From Caballeronia sp. Lep1P3 (GTDB lineage: Bacteria > Pseudomonadota > Gammaproteobacteria > Burkholderiales > Burkholderiaceae), in assembly GCF_022879595.1 (NCBI RefSeq), contig NZ_CP084265.1:1364001-1428000 (forward strand): a stretch of 64,000 nucleotides of DNA. Reading direction: 5' to 3'. Below the pieces are notes generated by a model, which worked only from the letters and a program-made list of their open reading frames with translations, ran no database searches and was not told the origin of the DNA. Below, piece by piece: positions 19,843-28,581 of this stretch. The position numbers were made by a program, and so were the translations under genes. Each line of letters starts with the position of its first letter. Positions within the stretch are counted from its first letter, which is position 1.

Positions 19843-20162
19843 TGTCTGAATACCTCTATTGATTCGAGGCCCGCGTTTGAATGCTCGCCACGATACACCA
19901 AAACTGAGAAAGGATTCGCCGCCCAATGAGCGAGCGAAGGCCCGCGTGCCGCATGTGCCGGCGCATGCCGACTTCAGGCATTGCGCACGCACGGTCACGG
20001 ATAAGTCATCTGCCATCTTAGCCTACTTTGCTATCCGTTGCCGCTGCCCGATAGGACCGATCTGAAGACGAAAACACCGTACACAAGGGGGCGTTGCGAG
20101 AGCCGCGCAAGAGCTTCGATGCGGGGTTTCGGGCCGGGCATCGTCCGTGATACAATTTCTCG
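19843..20162. other. Divergent intergenic region, trxA and 4.5S RNA
   Basis: These 320 bases hold the minus-strand trxA promoter region and the plus-strand ffs promoter (extended -10 at 20148-20156). I see no further gene. A short frame continuous with trxA on the minus strand up to 20016 has no recognisable protein content. Confidence 0.4.
20148..20156 (+). promoter_or_regulatory. Extended -10 promoter of the 4.5S RNA gene
   Basis: TGATACAAT is an extended -10 element. Its end is 6-7 bp before the inferred 5' end of the SRP RNA near 20163, the correct distance for a start site. No strong -35 is visible. The same nonamer stands before dnaX and ndk. Confidence 0.65.
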
Positions 20163-20260
20163 TGACGGGCCTCCTCGCATGGTGGCGCGGTCAACCTGGT
20201 CAGGTCGGGAACGAAGCAGCCACAGCCGCTTTCCACCAGTGCCGAGGGTCGGGCTCGTCA
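20163..20260 (+). ncRNA. ffs: 4.5S RNA of the signal recognition particle (small bacterial type)
   Basis: The conserved apical core GGTCAGGTCGGGAACGAAGCAGCC at about 20199-20222 is the Ffh-binding helix-8 signature with its GGAA-type tetraloop and symmetric loop. Flanking bases pair as a long hairpin: TGACG at the 5' end with CGTCA at the 3' end, and GCATGGTGGC with the later CCACCAGTGC region. The RNA binds Ffh for cotranslational membrane targeting. The exact ends are estimates from pairing. It precedes dnaX, as in many beta- and gammaproteobacteria. Confidence 0.92.
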
Positions 20261-20372
20261 CCTTCCGCTTTCCCCCGTAGTTCCTCCAAGTTTCCATAGT
20301 CTCCAGCGCGGCGACAGACCGTCTGGACGCTTCCCGCGTGGCGTTCGCACGGCGTTTGGCGCAAGTCGTTGC

Positions 20373-20381
20373 TGATACAAT
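20373..20381 (+). promoter_or_regulatory. Extended -10 element abutting the dnaX start codon
   Basis: TGATACAAT ends 7 bp before the dnaX ATG at 20389. Transcription would start at or next to the A of the ATG, and there is no Shine-Dalgarno sequence (the bases before ATG are TTTCGCGC). If used, it would give a leaderless dnaX mRNA; read-through from ffs is the alternative. Confidence 0.5.
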
Positions 20382-20388
20382 TTCGCGC

Positions 20389-22869
20389 ATGACCTATCAA
20401 GTTCTCGCACGCAAATGGCGGCCGAAATCGTTCGAGTCGCTCGTCGGCCAGGAGCATGTCGTTCGCGCGCTCACGCACGCGCTCGACGGCGGCCGCCTGC
20501 ATCACGCCTATCTGTTCACGGGTACGCGCGGCGTCGGCAAGACCACGCTGTCGCGCATCTTTGCGAAGGCGCTCAATTGCGAGACGGGCGTCACGTCGAA
20601 ACCGTGCGGCGTGTGCCGCGCGTGCCGGGAAATCGACGAAGGCCGCTTCGTCGATTATGTGGAAATGGATGCGGCGAGCAACCGCGGCGTCGATGAAATG
20701 GCCGCTCTGCTCGAGCGCGCCGTGTATGCGCCCGTCGATGCGCGCTTCAAGGTCTACATGATCGACGAAGTGCACATGCTCACGAACCACGCCTTCAACG
20801 CCATGCTGAAGACGCTGGAAGAGCCGCCGCCGCACGTCAAGTTCATCCTCGCGACCACCGATCCGCAGAAAATCCCGGTCACGGTGCTGTCGCGCTGTCT
20901 GCAGTTCAATCTCAAGCAGATGCCGGCCGGCCATATCGTCTCGCATCTGGAGAACATCCTCGGCGAAGAGCACATCGAATTCGAGCAGCAGGCGCTGCGC
21001 CTTCTGGCGCGCGCGGCGGACGGGAGCATGCGCGACGCGCTTTCGCTCACCGATCAGGCCATCGCGTATTCCGCCAACGACGTCACCGAGGAAGCCGTTC
21101 GCGGCATGCTCGGCGCGCTCGACCAGAGCTATCTCATTCGCCTGATCGATGCGCTCGCCGCCAGCGACGGCGTGGGCGTGCTCGGCATCGCGGATGAAAT
21201 GGCGCTGCGCAGCCTGTCGTTCTCGACGGCGCTGCAAGATCTCGCGAGTGTGCTGCACAGAATCGCGTGGGCGCAGTTCGCGCCGTCGTCGGTGCTCGAC
21301 GAATGGCCGGAAGCCGCGGACATTCGCCGCTTCGCCGAGATGCTTTCCGCCGAGCAGGTGCAGTTGTTCTATCAGATCGCCACGGTGGGCCGCGGGGAAC
21401 TGGGCCTCGCGCCCGACGAGTACGCGGGCTTCACCATGACGCTGCTGCGCATGCTGGCGTTCGAGCCGGCTGGTGCGTCGGGCGGTCCCGCCGGCGGCGG
21501 CGGGCTCGCGGTCAGCGCGCCGCAAGCGGCCAGGACGCCGCGCAGCGCGGCGCTCTCCGGCGCGATGGCAGAGCGCGCGGTATCGGCCGTGCCTGTCTCG
21601 GCGAAGCCGGAAGCGCCGAATCGCCGTGTGGCGGACGAAGCATCGGTGCGCGCTTCCGTCGAAGCGGCGCCGGATCAGGCGCAGGCTCGCTCTTCAGCGA
21701 AGGCGCCGCCTGCGGAATCGACGGCTCAACAAGCAACGCAAGAAGCAACGCAAGAAGCAGCGCAAGAAGCAACGCAAGAAGCAACGCAAGAGGGCGGCGG
21801 CAAGCCGTCCGTCACGGCGCAGCCGGCAGGCGCGAGCGCGCCGGCCGTGGCCGCGCCCCAAGCGCCGCAAGCGATCCAAGCGACCGAACCCGCCGATCGA
21901 CCGCCAGCCGCGCCCGCACCCATTCGCGCCGCTGCGCGCCAGGCGGCGGACGACGCCGCATCGGCCGATACGGCTTCCGCAGGCGCGGGTCCATCGCGCG
22001 CCGTAAGCGGCGCGAGCGCAGCGCTCGAAGTGCTGCGCAGCGCGGGCATGCGGCTGTCGTCGGACCGTGGGGGGCGCAGCGCACCGGCGGCGTCCCGGCC
22101 GAACGAGCAGACGAACGCGTCGCCCGTGCCGAAAGCGGTCGCCAAGCCGGCGGTGCAAGTGCAGGTGCCATCACCGCGCCGGCCCGCTCCCGCGCCCGCT
22201 CCTGAACCGAAGCCCAAACCCGCCGCGAAGGTCATCCCGCCGTGGGAAGACATGCCGCCGGACGAATATGCGCCGGCATCGTCGGAAGATGCGTACTTCA
22301 TGCCGCCCGACGACGGCTTCGTGCCCGCGTTCGAAAGCGGTCCCGACGACATGCGCTTCGGCGACGAGCCGGTATCGAATTCCGCCCCGAAGCCCGCGCC
22401 GAAAATCGACGCGACGCCGCTGCCGCCCGCCGTGCCGCTCGACGCGCTCGGCCTTACGCAGGAATGGCCCGCGCTCGCGGTCGATCTGCCGCTCAAGGGC
22501 GTCGCCTATCAGCTCGCGTTCAACAGCGAACTGAGCGCCTGCGACGCGAACTCGGTCACGCTCACCGTCGCCGTGCAGATGTACACGGACGCCGCGCACG
22601 TGACCAAGCTGAAGGCCGCGCTCGCCGAAAAGCTCGGCCGCGCGATCGAAGTCAACGTCAACGTCGGACCCGCGCGCCGCACAGCCGCCGCGCTCGATGC
22701 CGCCGAACGCGCGAGACGCCAGCAGCAAGCCGAACAGGAGATCGAGCGCGATCCGTTCGTCCAGTCGCTGATCCGCGATTTCGGCGCGAGCATCGTGCAA
22801 GGTTCGATCAGGCCGCTCGCCGCATCGGGTGGTCATTCGCCGGGCGCATCCGTGGAAGGCGCACGGTAA
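20389..22869 (+). CDS. dnaX: DNA polymerase III subunit gamma/tau
   Basis: An 826-residue clamp-loader subunit of the replisome. The N-terminal AAA+ module starts MTYQVLARKWRPKSF, with Walker A GTRGVGKTTL (Lys51), zinc ligands Cys64, Cys73, Cys76 and Cys79, and SRC motif LSRCLQF. The collar follows to about 370. Residues 370-690 are a long Ala/Pro-rich linker with a 12-bp tandem repeat (QEAT units, 447-466). The C-terminal tau domain binds polymerase alpha and DnaB. I see no A-rich slippery heptamer of the E. coli type, so a frameshifted gamma form is not supported. Upstream in-frame starts to 20338 lack family support. Confidence 0.98.
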   Translation: MTYQVLARKWRPKSFESLVGQEHVVRALTHALDGGRLHHAYLFTGTRGVGKTTLSRIFAKALNCETGVTSKPCGVCRACREIDEGRFVDYVEMDAASNRGVDEMAALLERAVYAPVDARFKVYMIDEVHMLTNHAFNAMLKTLEEPPPHVKFILATTDPQKIPVTVLSRCLQFNLKQMPAGHIVSHLENILGEEHIEFEQQALRLLARAADGSMRDALSLTDQAIAYSANDVTEEAVRGMLGALDQSYLIRLIDALAASDGVGVLGIADEMALRSLSFSTALQDLASVLHRIAWAQFAPSSVLDEWPEAADIRRFAEMLSAEQVQLFYQIATVGRGELGLAPDEYAGFTMTLLRMLAFEPAGASGGPAGGGGLAVSAPQAARTPRSAALSGAMAERAVSAVPVSAKPEAPNRRVADEASVRASVEAAPDQAQARSSAKAPPAESTAQQATQEATQEAAQEATQEATQEGGGKPSVTAQPAGASAPAVAAPQAPQAIQATEPADRPPAAPAPIRAAARQAADDAASADTASAGAGPSRAVSGASAALEVLRSAGMRLSSDRGGRSAPAASRPNEQTNASPVPKAVAKPAVQVQVPSPRRPAPAPAPEPKPKPAAKVIPPWEDMPPDEYAPASSEDAYFMPPDDGFVPAFESGPDDMRFGDEPVSNSAPKPAPKIDATPLPPAVPLDALGLTQEWPALAVDLPLKGVAYQLAFNSELSACDANSVTLTVAVQMYTDAAHVTKLKAALAEKLGRAIEVNVNVGPARRTAAALDAAERARRQQQAEQEIERDPFVQSLIRDFGASIVQGSIRPLAASGGHSPGASVEGAR
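21727..21786 (+). repeat. 12-bp tandem repeat in the dnaX linker
   Basis: Five 12-bp units of CAAGAAGCAACG, the first and third with one base change each, encode QEAT or near copies in the disordered linker of tau. Copy number changes would stay in frame. Confidence 0.9.
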
Positions 22870-22983
22870 AGTAAGCAACAGGACACAAGCCGCACGCGCG
22901 GCATCGTCATTCAGGGCGCGCCGGCGCACGCAGCGGCGCTTGCCGTCATCCGCAATTTCCATTTCCGTGCAAGGAGCCGAATC

Positions 22984-23310
22984 ATGATGAAGAATCAACT
23001 CGCCGGGCTGATGAAACAAGCCCAGCAGATGCAGGAAAACATGAAGAAGATGCAGGACCAGCTCGCGCTGATCGAGGTCGAGGGCCAGTCGGGCGCCGGT
23101 CTCGTTAAAGTGACGATGACCTGCAAAAACGACGTCAAGCGCGTGCAGATCGACCCGAGCCTGCTCGCCGACGACAAGGACATGCTTGAGGACCTGGTCG
23201 CCGCCGCGTTCAACGACGCCGTGCGCAAGGCGGAAGCCACCACGCAGGAAAAGATGAGCGGCATGACCGCCGGCATGCCGATGCCGCCGGGCTTCAAACT
23301 GCCGTTCTAA
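22984..23310 (+). CDS. YbaB/EbfC family nucleoid-associated protein
   Basis: A 108-residue DNA-binding protein of the YbaB family, small dimers that coat DNA and are usually encoded between dnaX and recR, as here. It has a Gln/Met-rich amphipathic start ([20 protein letters not shown]), the core [30 protein letters not shown] and a Met/Pro-rich C-terminus. An AAGGAG ribosome site at 22972-22977 supports the first of two adjacent ATGs. Confidence 0.96.
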   Translation: MMKNQLAGLMKQAQQMQENMKKMQDQLALIEVEGQSGAGLVKVTMTCKNDVKRVQIDPSLLADDKDMLEDLVAAAFNDAVRKAEATTQEKMSGMTAGMPMPPGFKLPF

Positions 23311-23345
23311 ACCCGCGCGCCGAACGCGGCGCGTTTCGAGGACAC

Positions 23346-23942
23346 ATGAAACAACCATCCGCCCTGTCGGCGCTCGTCGAAGCGCTGCGCGTGCTGCCCG
23401 GCGTCGGTCCGAAGTCGGCGCAGCGCATGGCGTATCACCTGATGCAGCACGATCGCGCGGGCGCCGAAAAGCTCGGCAATTCGCTGTTGTTCGCGACCGG
23501 GCATCTGCGTCACTGCGAGAAGTGCAACACGTTCACCGAAGCGGCCATCTGCGAAGTGTGCAGCGACGAGGAGCGCGATCCGGCGTTGCTATGCGTGGTC
23601 GAAACGCCCGCTGACCAGATCATGCTCGAGCAGACGCTCACGTATCGCGGGCTCTATTTCGTGCTGATGGGGCGGTTGAGCCCGCTCGACGGCATCGGTC
23701 CGAAGGAAATTCACTTCGAGCGGCTCATCAACCGCGCGCTCGATGGCGTCGTGCAGGAAGTCGTGCTCGCCACCAATTTCACCAACGAGGGCGAAGCGAC
23801 CGCGCATTACCTCGCGCAGACGCTCAAGTCGAAGGGGCTGAGGGTGACGCGGCTCGCGCGCGGCGTGCCGGTGGGCGGCGAACTCGAATACGTCGATGCG
23901 GGCACCATCGCCCGCGCGATGCTCGATCGCCGCTCGGTTTGA
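23346..23942 (+). CDS. recR: Recombination mediator RecR
   Basis: A 198-residue protein that forms a DNA clamp with RecF/RecO and helps load RecA at gaps. It has an N-terminal helix-hairpin-helix ([19 protein letters not shown]), a four-Cys zinc finger (Cys57, Cys60, Cys69, Cys72), a Toprim domain starting [17 protein letters not shown] and a C-terminal Walker-like [17 protein letters not shown] segment. It follows ybaB after 35 bp. Confidence 0.98.
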   Translation: MKQPSALSALVEALRVLPGVGPKSAQRMAYHLMQHDRAGAEKLGNSLLFATGHLRHCEKCNTFTEAAICEVCSDEERDPALLCVVETPADQIMLEQTLTYRGLYFVLMGRLSPLDGIGPKEIHFERLINRALDGVVQEVVLATNFTNEGEATAHYLAQTLKSKGLRVTRLARGVPVGGELEYVDAGTIARAMLDRRSV

Positions 23943-23959
23943 ACCAGGAACACGAACCG

Positions 23960-24184
23960 ATGACAGAATCCGAAGCGCTCGCAATCGCCACGCATCGTCA
24001 TTACAAGGGCGGGCTTTATCGCGTGATCGGGGTCGCGCGGCACTCCGAGACCGAAGAGGCGATGATCGTCTACGAGCATCTCTGGCCGAAGGAGCGCGGC
24101 CTGTGGGTGCGGCCCGCCGCGATGTTCAACGAAACGCTCGCCGACGGCACGCCGCGCTTCGAGCCGCTCGACATCGCGCTCTAA
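23960..24184 (+). CDS. DUF1653 domain protein
   Basis: A 74-residue protein made almost entirely of the DUF1653 fold: HYKGGLYRVIGVARHSET, then EEAMIVYEHLWP and LWVRPAAMFNETL. The family is widespread and its function is not established; the compact beta-rich pattern suggests a small binding domain. It starts 17 bp after recR. A TTG overlapping the recR stop would add seven residues and is less likely than this ATG. Confidence 0.88.
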   Translation: MTESEALAIATHRHYKGGLYRVIGVARHSETEEAMIVYEHLWPKERGLWVRPAAMFNETLADGTPRFEPLDIAL

Positions 24185-24237
24185 AGCGCGTCTTCGAAGC
24201 GCGCGCCGAAACCTATAAAAACTCAAGGAGACAGGAC

Positions 24238-25443
24238 ATGGGCGCAACGACCGGACCGCTCGCCGGCGTCAAGGTGCTGGAACTGGGCACGCTCATCGCG
24301 GGGCCGTTCGCGGCGCGCTTCATGGGCGAATTCGGCGCGGATGTCATCAAGATCGAAGATCCGAATGGCGGCGATCCGCTGCGCAAGTGGCGCAAGCTCT
24401 ATCCCGAAGTGGGCGGCACGTCGCTCTGGTGGGCGGTGCAGGCGCGCAACAAGAAGTCCGTGACCGTCAACCTGAAAGCGGAAGAGGGCAAGGAGATCGT
24501 GCGGCGGCTCGCGAGGGAAGCGGATATCGTCGTCGAGAACTTTCGGCCCGGCCTGCTCGAAAAGCTCGGTCTCGGCTACGAAACCTTGTCCGCCGAGAAT
24601 CCCGGCCTCGTGATGGTGCGGCTTTCAGGCTACGGACAGACCGGGCCGTACCGCGATCGTCCGGGATTCGGCGCGATCGCCGAATCGATGGGCGGCCTGC
24701 GGCACATCACGGGTTATCCGGATTTGCCGCCGCCGCGCATCGGCATCTCCATCGGGGATTCGATTGCCGCGCTGCACGGCGTGATCGGCGCGTTGATGGC
24801 GCTGCATCATCGGCAAGTGAACGGCGGCAAGGGCCAAGTGGTCGATGTCGCGCTCTACGAGGCCGTCTTCAACATGATGGAGAGCGTGGTGCCCGAGTAC
24901 GGCGTCTACGGGCTCGTGCGCGAGCGCACGGGCGCATCGCTGCCGGGCATCGTGCCGTCGAATACGTATCCGTGCCGCGACGGAAGCGTCGTGATCGGCG
25001 GCAACAGCGATCCCATCTTCAAGCGTCTGATGACCGCCATCGACCGCCCCGATCTCGCGAACGACCCCGCGCTCGCCTCGAACGACGGCCGCGTGCCGCG
25101 CACGCAGGAAATCGACGACGCCATCGCCGCATGGCTCTCGACGCGCAGCATCGACGAGGCGCTCGCCGTGCTCAACGCCGCCGACGTGCCGGCCGGTCGC
25201 ATCTACAGCGTCGCGGACATGTTCGCCGATCCGCAATACATCGCGCGGCAGATGCTGCAACGCTTTCCGTGGCAGGACGGGCGCGAGATCACGCTGCCCA
25301 ACGTCACGCCGAAGCTCTCCGAAACGCCGGGCGAAACGCGCTGGCTCGGGCCGGGACTCGGTGAACACACCGATGAAGTACTTCAAACGCTCGGGTATCA
25401 TCCCGACGATATTGCGCGGCTGAGGGCGGCCAAGGTGATCTGA
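24238..25443 (+). CDS. CaiB/BaiF family (class III) CoA-transferase
   Basis: A 401-residue enzyme that should move CoA between carboxylic acids. It has the family N-terminus PLAGVKVLELGTLIAGPFAARFMGEFGADVIKIE, the VVENFRPG motif, RLSGYGQTGPYRDRPGF, and IGISIGDSIAALHG where Asp174 is the likely acyl-anhydride nucleophile. AGGAGA precedes the ATG. It is followed after 118 bp by an ABC importer on the same strand, so the importer ligand may be its acid substrate. The substrate cannot be named from sequence: formyl-, succinyl- or carnitine-type activities are all within the family. Confidence 0.92.
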   Translation: MGATTGPLAGVKVLELGTLIAGPFAARFMGEFGADVIKIEDPNGGDPLRKWRKLYPEVGGTSLWWAVQARNKKSVTVNLKAEEGKEIVRRLAREADIVVENFRPGLLEKLGLGYETLSAENPGLVMVRLSGYGQTGPYRDRPGFGAIAESMGGLRHITGYPDLPPPRIGISIGDSIAALHGVIGALMALHHRQVNGGKGQVVDVALYEAVFNMMESVVPEYGVYGLVRERTGASLPGIVPSNTYPCRDGSVVIGGNSDPIFKRLMTAIDRPDLANDPALASNDGRVPRTQEIDDAIAAWLSTRSIDEALAVLNAADVPAGRIYSVADMFADPQYIARQMLQRFPWQDGREITLPNVTPKLSETPGETRWLGPGLGEHTDEVLQTLGYHPDDIARLRAAKVI

Positions 25444-25561
25444 GTCGCCTGACGTTCGCCTCGAGCGCGCAAAGAACAAAAAATCGCAACCGCGTTGCAT
25501 AAAAAATGGGATCGGGGTTAAGCGCACAAGCGCCGGCTCCGTCCGACAGGAGACAACAACG

Positions 25562-26599
25562 ATGAAACGCAGGACGTTCATCGCGAGCGGCGCCGTGCTC
25601 GCGGGTGGTGTGGTGTCCGGCATGCCGGTCGCATTTGCCGCGGGCAAGCCCGAGCAGACGAAGGTGTCGATCGCGGTCGGCGGCAAGAATCTCTTCTACT
25701 ATCTGCCGCTCACCATCGCGGAGCGCCGCAACTATTTCAAGGACGAAGGGCTCGAGGTCGAAATCGCGGATTTCGCGGGCGGCGCGAAGGCGTTGCAGGC
25801 GGCCGTCGGCGGTAGCGCCGACGTCGTGTCCGGCGCGTTCGAGCACACGCTCCTGCTGCAGGCGAAGAGTCAGTATTTCCGCGAGTTTGTGCTGCAAGGA
25901 CGCGCGCCGCAGATCGTGCTGGCGGTATCGAAGAAAACGATGCCGAACTACAAGTCGGTCGCGGACCTGAAGGGCAAGAAGATCGGCGTGACCGCGCCGG
26001 GCTCGTCGACATCGATCATGGCGTCGTTCGTGCTCGCGAAGGCCGGGCTCAAGGCGACGGACGTGTCGTTCATCGGCGTCGGTGCGGGAGCGGGCGCGAT
26101 CGCCGCGCTGGAATCCGGCCAGATCGACGCGATCGCGAACCTCGATCCCGTCATGACCAAGCTCGACCGCGCGGGCGACATCCGCATCGTGTCGGACACG
26201 CGCACGCTCGCCGATACGAAGACCGTGTTCGGCGGCAACATGCCGGCCGGCTGCCTGTACGCGTCGCAGAGCTTCATCAACAAGAATCCGAACACGACGC
26301 AGGCGCTCGCGAACGCGATGGTGCGCGCGCTGAAGTGGCTGCAGGCGGCATCGGGCAAGGATCTGATCGCGACCGTCCCCGAGAGCTATCTGCTCGGCGA
26401 CCGCGCGCTGTATCTGGATTCGTGGCAGCACGTGAAGGAAGCGCTTTCGCCGGACGGCCTGATGCCCGAGGACGGCCCCGCGACGTCGCTCAGGACGCTG
26501 CAGGCCTTCGACGAAACGGTGAAGGGCAAGCCGATCGACCTGTCGAAGGCGTGGACCAACGACTTCGTGAAGAAGGCGCTCGCGACGGTCAAGGTCTGA
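25562..26599 (+). CDS. ABC transporter substrate-binding protein, NMT1/SsuA type
   Basis: A 345-residue periplasmic binding protein of the NMT1/nitrate-sulfonate-taurine class. The N-terminus MKRRTFIASGAVLAGGVVSG carries a twin-arginine pair at 3-4 before a hydrophobic core, so Tat export is possible. The mature part shows FYYLPLTIAERRNYFKDEGL, GSADVVSGAFEH, LKGKKIGVTAPGSST and GQIDAIANLDP, all in the expected order. A GACAGGAGA ribosome site lies just upstream. It starts a three-gene importer operon. The ligand is unknown. Confidence 0.92.
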   Translation: MKRRTFIASGAVLAGGVVSGMPVAFAAGKPEQTKVSIAVGGKNLFYYLPLTIAERRNYFKDEGLEVEIADFAGGAKALQAAVGGSADVVSGAFEHTLLLQAKSQYFREFVLQGRAPQIVLAVSKKTMPNYKSVADLKGKKIGVTAPGSSTSIMASFVLAKAGLKATDVSFIGVGAGAGAIAALESGQIDAIANLDPVMTKLDRAGDIRIVSDTRTLADTKTVFGGNMPAGCLYASQSFINKNPNTTQALANAMVRALKWLQAASGKDLIATVPESYLLGDRALYLDSWQHVKEALSPDGLMPEDGPATSLRTLQAFDETVKGKPIDLSKAWTNDFVKKALATVKV

Positions 26600-26602
26600 C
26601 CG

Positions 26603-27436
26603 ATGACCACGACAGCCAAGCACGCGCTTGCGCTCGCGGACGTGACCTGTACGTTCGCCTCGCGCGAGGGCGGCAAGCACCGCTACACGGCCGTTCGGGA
26701 TACGAATCTAACCGTCGCGCCGGGCGAATTCGTGTCGGTCGTCGGTCCGACCGGCTGCGGCAAGTCCACGCTGCTCAACGTGTCGGCGGGGCTTCTGCCG
26801 CCTTCGTCGGGCACTGTCAGCGTGTTCGGCGAACCGCTCAAGGGCATCAATGCACGCGCGGGCTACATGTTTCAGGCCGACGGACTGATGCCCTGGCGCT
26901 CGGCGCTCGACAACGTGACCGCCGGGCTCGCGTTTCGTGGCGTATCCAGGCAGGAGGCGAATGCGCTCGGCGAAGCGTGGCTGAAGCGCGTCGGACTCGG
27001 CGGCTTCGGCGACCGCTATCCGCATCAGTTGTCGGGCGGCATGCGAAAGCGCGTCGCGATGGCGCAGACGTTGATTCTCGATCCCGACATCGTCCTGATG
27101 GACGAGCCGTTCTCCGCGCTCGACATCCAGACGCGCCAGTTAATGGAGAACGAGTTGCTCGACCTTTGGGCGGCCAAGCGCAAGGCGGTGCTTTTCATCA
27201 CGCACGATCTCGACGAAGCGATTTCGATGTCCGATCGCGTCGTCGTGCTGTCGGCGGGGCCGGGCACGCATCCGATCGGCGAGTTCGCGATCGACTTGCC
27301 GCGCCCGCGCGATGTCGCCGAGATTCGCTCGCATCCGCGCTTCGTCGAACTGCACGCGCAAATCTGGGGCGTGCTGCGCGAAGAAGTTTTGAAGGGCTAT
27401 CAGCAGCAGTTGAGGCAAAAGGATCATGTGGAATAA
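26603..27436 (+). CDS. ABC transporter ATP-binding protein, nitrate/sulfonate/taurine type
   Basis: A 277-residue ATPase for the adjacent importer. Walker A GPTGCGKST is at 48-56, the Q-loop at FQADGLMPW, the signature LSGGMRKRVAMAQ, Walker B DIVLMDEPFSALD and the switch His in FITHDLDEA. The start is 3 bp after the binding-protein stop, and the 3' end overlaps the permease start by 11 bp, so translation is probably coupled. Confidence 0.96.
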   Translation: MTTTAKHALALADVTCTFASREGGKHRYTAVRDTNLTVAPGEFVSVVGPTGCGKSTLLNVSAGLLPPSSGTVSVFGEPLKGINARAGYMFQADGLMPWRSALDNVTAGLAFRGVSRQEANALGEAWLKRVGLGGFGDRYPHQLSGGMRKRVAMAQTLILDPDIVLMDEPFSALDIQTRQLMENELLDLWAAKRKAVLFITHDLDEAISMSDRVVVLSAGPGTHPIGEFAIDLPRPRDVAEIRSHPRFVELHAQIWGVLREEVLKGYQQQLRQKDHVE

Positions 27437-28250
27437 GCTGCGCCCGAATCGTTCGAACCTTGTCGTATGGCAATGGCTTTTGCTCGTCGTTTGCTTCGTG
27501 CTGTGGTACGTGCTGACCAGCCCGACGCTCCTTCCGCCTTTCTATTTCGACGACGCGAGCAAGGCCGCGTTCTTCTTCGGCGAGCCGCAGAAGGTGCTCG
27601 TGCGAATCTGGGAGTGGTTCGCGACCGGCGAAATCTACATTCATCTCTGGGTGACGTTGATCGAGACGGTGCTCGCGTTCGTCATCGGCACGGTGTTCGG
27701 GCTCGCGGTCGGCCTGTGGCTCGCGCTCGCGCCGACGACGAGCGCGCTGCTCGACCCGTACATCAAGGCCGCCAACTCCATGCCGCGCGTGATTCTCGCG
27801 CCGATCTTCGCGGTGTGGTTCGGGCTCGGCATCTGGTCGAAGGTCGCGCTCGGCGTGACGCTCGTGTTCTTCATCGTCTTCTTCAACGTCTATCAGGGCG
27901 TGAAGGAAGTCAGCCCCGTGGTGCTCGCCAACGCGCGCATGCTCGGCGCGAACCGCAAGCAGTTGCTGCGCTACGTGTACCTTCCCAGTGCGACGAGCTG
28001 GGTGTTTTCGAGCTTGCATACGTCGGTGGGGCTGGCGTTCGTGGCGTCGGTGGTGGGCGAGTATCTCGGCTCGGCGCGCGGTGTCGGCTATCTGATTTTG
28101 CAGGCCGAAGGCACCTTCGACATCAACACGGTGTTCGCGGGCATTCTCGTGCTGACGGCGTTCGCGCTCGTGCTCGACGGGTTGGTAGGCCTCTTCGAGC
28201 GCCGGCTGATGAAGTGGCAGCCGAAGACCGGCGAGACGGAAAAGCTCTAG
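27426..28250 (+). CDS. ABC transporter permease, nitrate/sulfonate/taurine type
   Basis: A 274-residue inner-membrane permease with about six helices. The cytoplasmic EAA-type loop is VLANARMLGANRKQLLRYVYLPSA at about 170-190. A large N-terminal segment between helices 1 and 2 (residues about 35-65) is predicted periplasmic. It completes the importer that begins at 25562 and is the last gene of that operon; three 12-bp tandem repeats follow downstream. Confidence 0.94.
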   Translation: MWNKLRPNRSNLVVWQWLLLVVCFVLWYVLTSPTLLPPFYFDDASKAAFFFGEPQKVLVRIWEWFATGEIYIHLWVTLIETVLAFVIGTVFGLAVGLWLALAPTTSALLDPYIKAANSMPRVILAPIFAVWFGLGIWSKVALGVTLVFFIVFFNVYQGVKEVSPVVLANARMLGANRKQLLRYVYLPSATSWVFSSLHTSVGLAFVASVVGEYLGSARGVGYLILQAEGTFDINTVFAGILVLTAFALVLDGLVGLFERRLMKWQPKTGETEKL

Positions 28251-28581
28251 GCCGCATGGCTTACGCCTCGCGCGCCTCGCGATTTTTTTGGGCGTCGCGA
28301 ACTTCTCCGCGAACTTCTCCGCGAACTTCTCCGATAAATCAGCGACAAAACGTGCCAGACGGGGCCTGCGAGATCGGTTAAGTTCTCGCCGTTCAACAAC
28401 GAAAGCTCCGTCCGGCCGTGCGCCTTCAGCGCATCGGGCGCTTTGAGCGCATCCACGGCGTCAGCGCCTCCTCGTCAGAAGCAACGAATCTCAAGCTCAT
28501 GCCAGCACGCTCCTTCCGTGTCCCGAAGCGGCCGTTCGTCCTCGCCGCGGCGCCCATCCACGCGTCGGCGCGAGGGGCGCG
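28251..28581. other. Intergenic region after the ABC operon
   Basis: These 331 bases hold a T-run (28283-28289), the 12-bp tandem repeat at 28297-28332, and sequence likely to carry the promoter of the glycosyltransferase at 28582. I see no terminator hairpin before the T-run that I would defend, and no supportable gene. Confidence 0.35.
28297..28332. repeat. Three perfect 12-bp tandem repeats
   Basis: GCGAACTTCTCC occurs three times in succession without a mismatch, 47 bp after the ABC permease stop. It is outside any convincing gene. Perfect identity suggests recent expansion by slippage. Confidence 0.95.

Noticed and set aside
19843..20016. N-terminal extension of thioredoxin up to 20016
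   Set aside because: The extra 58 residues have no signal peptide or conserved feature, and the canonical start gives the standard 108-residue protein.
20389..22869. Programmed frameshift in dnaX to make gamma
   Set aside because: No A-rich slippery heptamer with a following hairpin is visible, so there is no sequence support.
17383..28332. CRISPR-like array from the repeats in the window
   Set aside because: The repeats are direct tandem units of 9 or 12 bp without spacers, and no cas genes are present.
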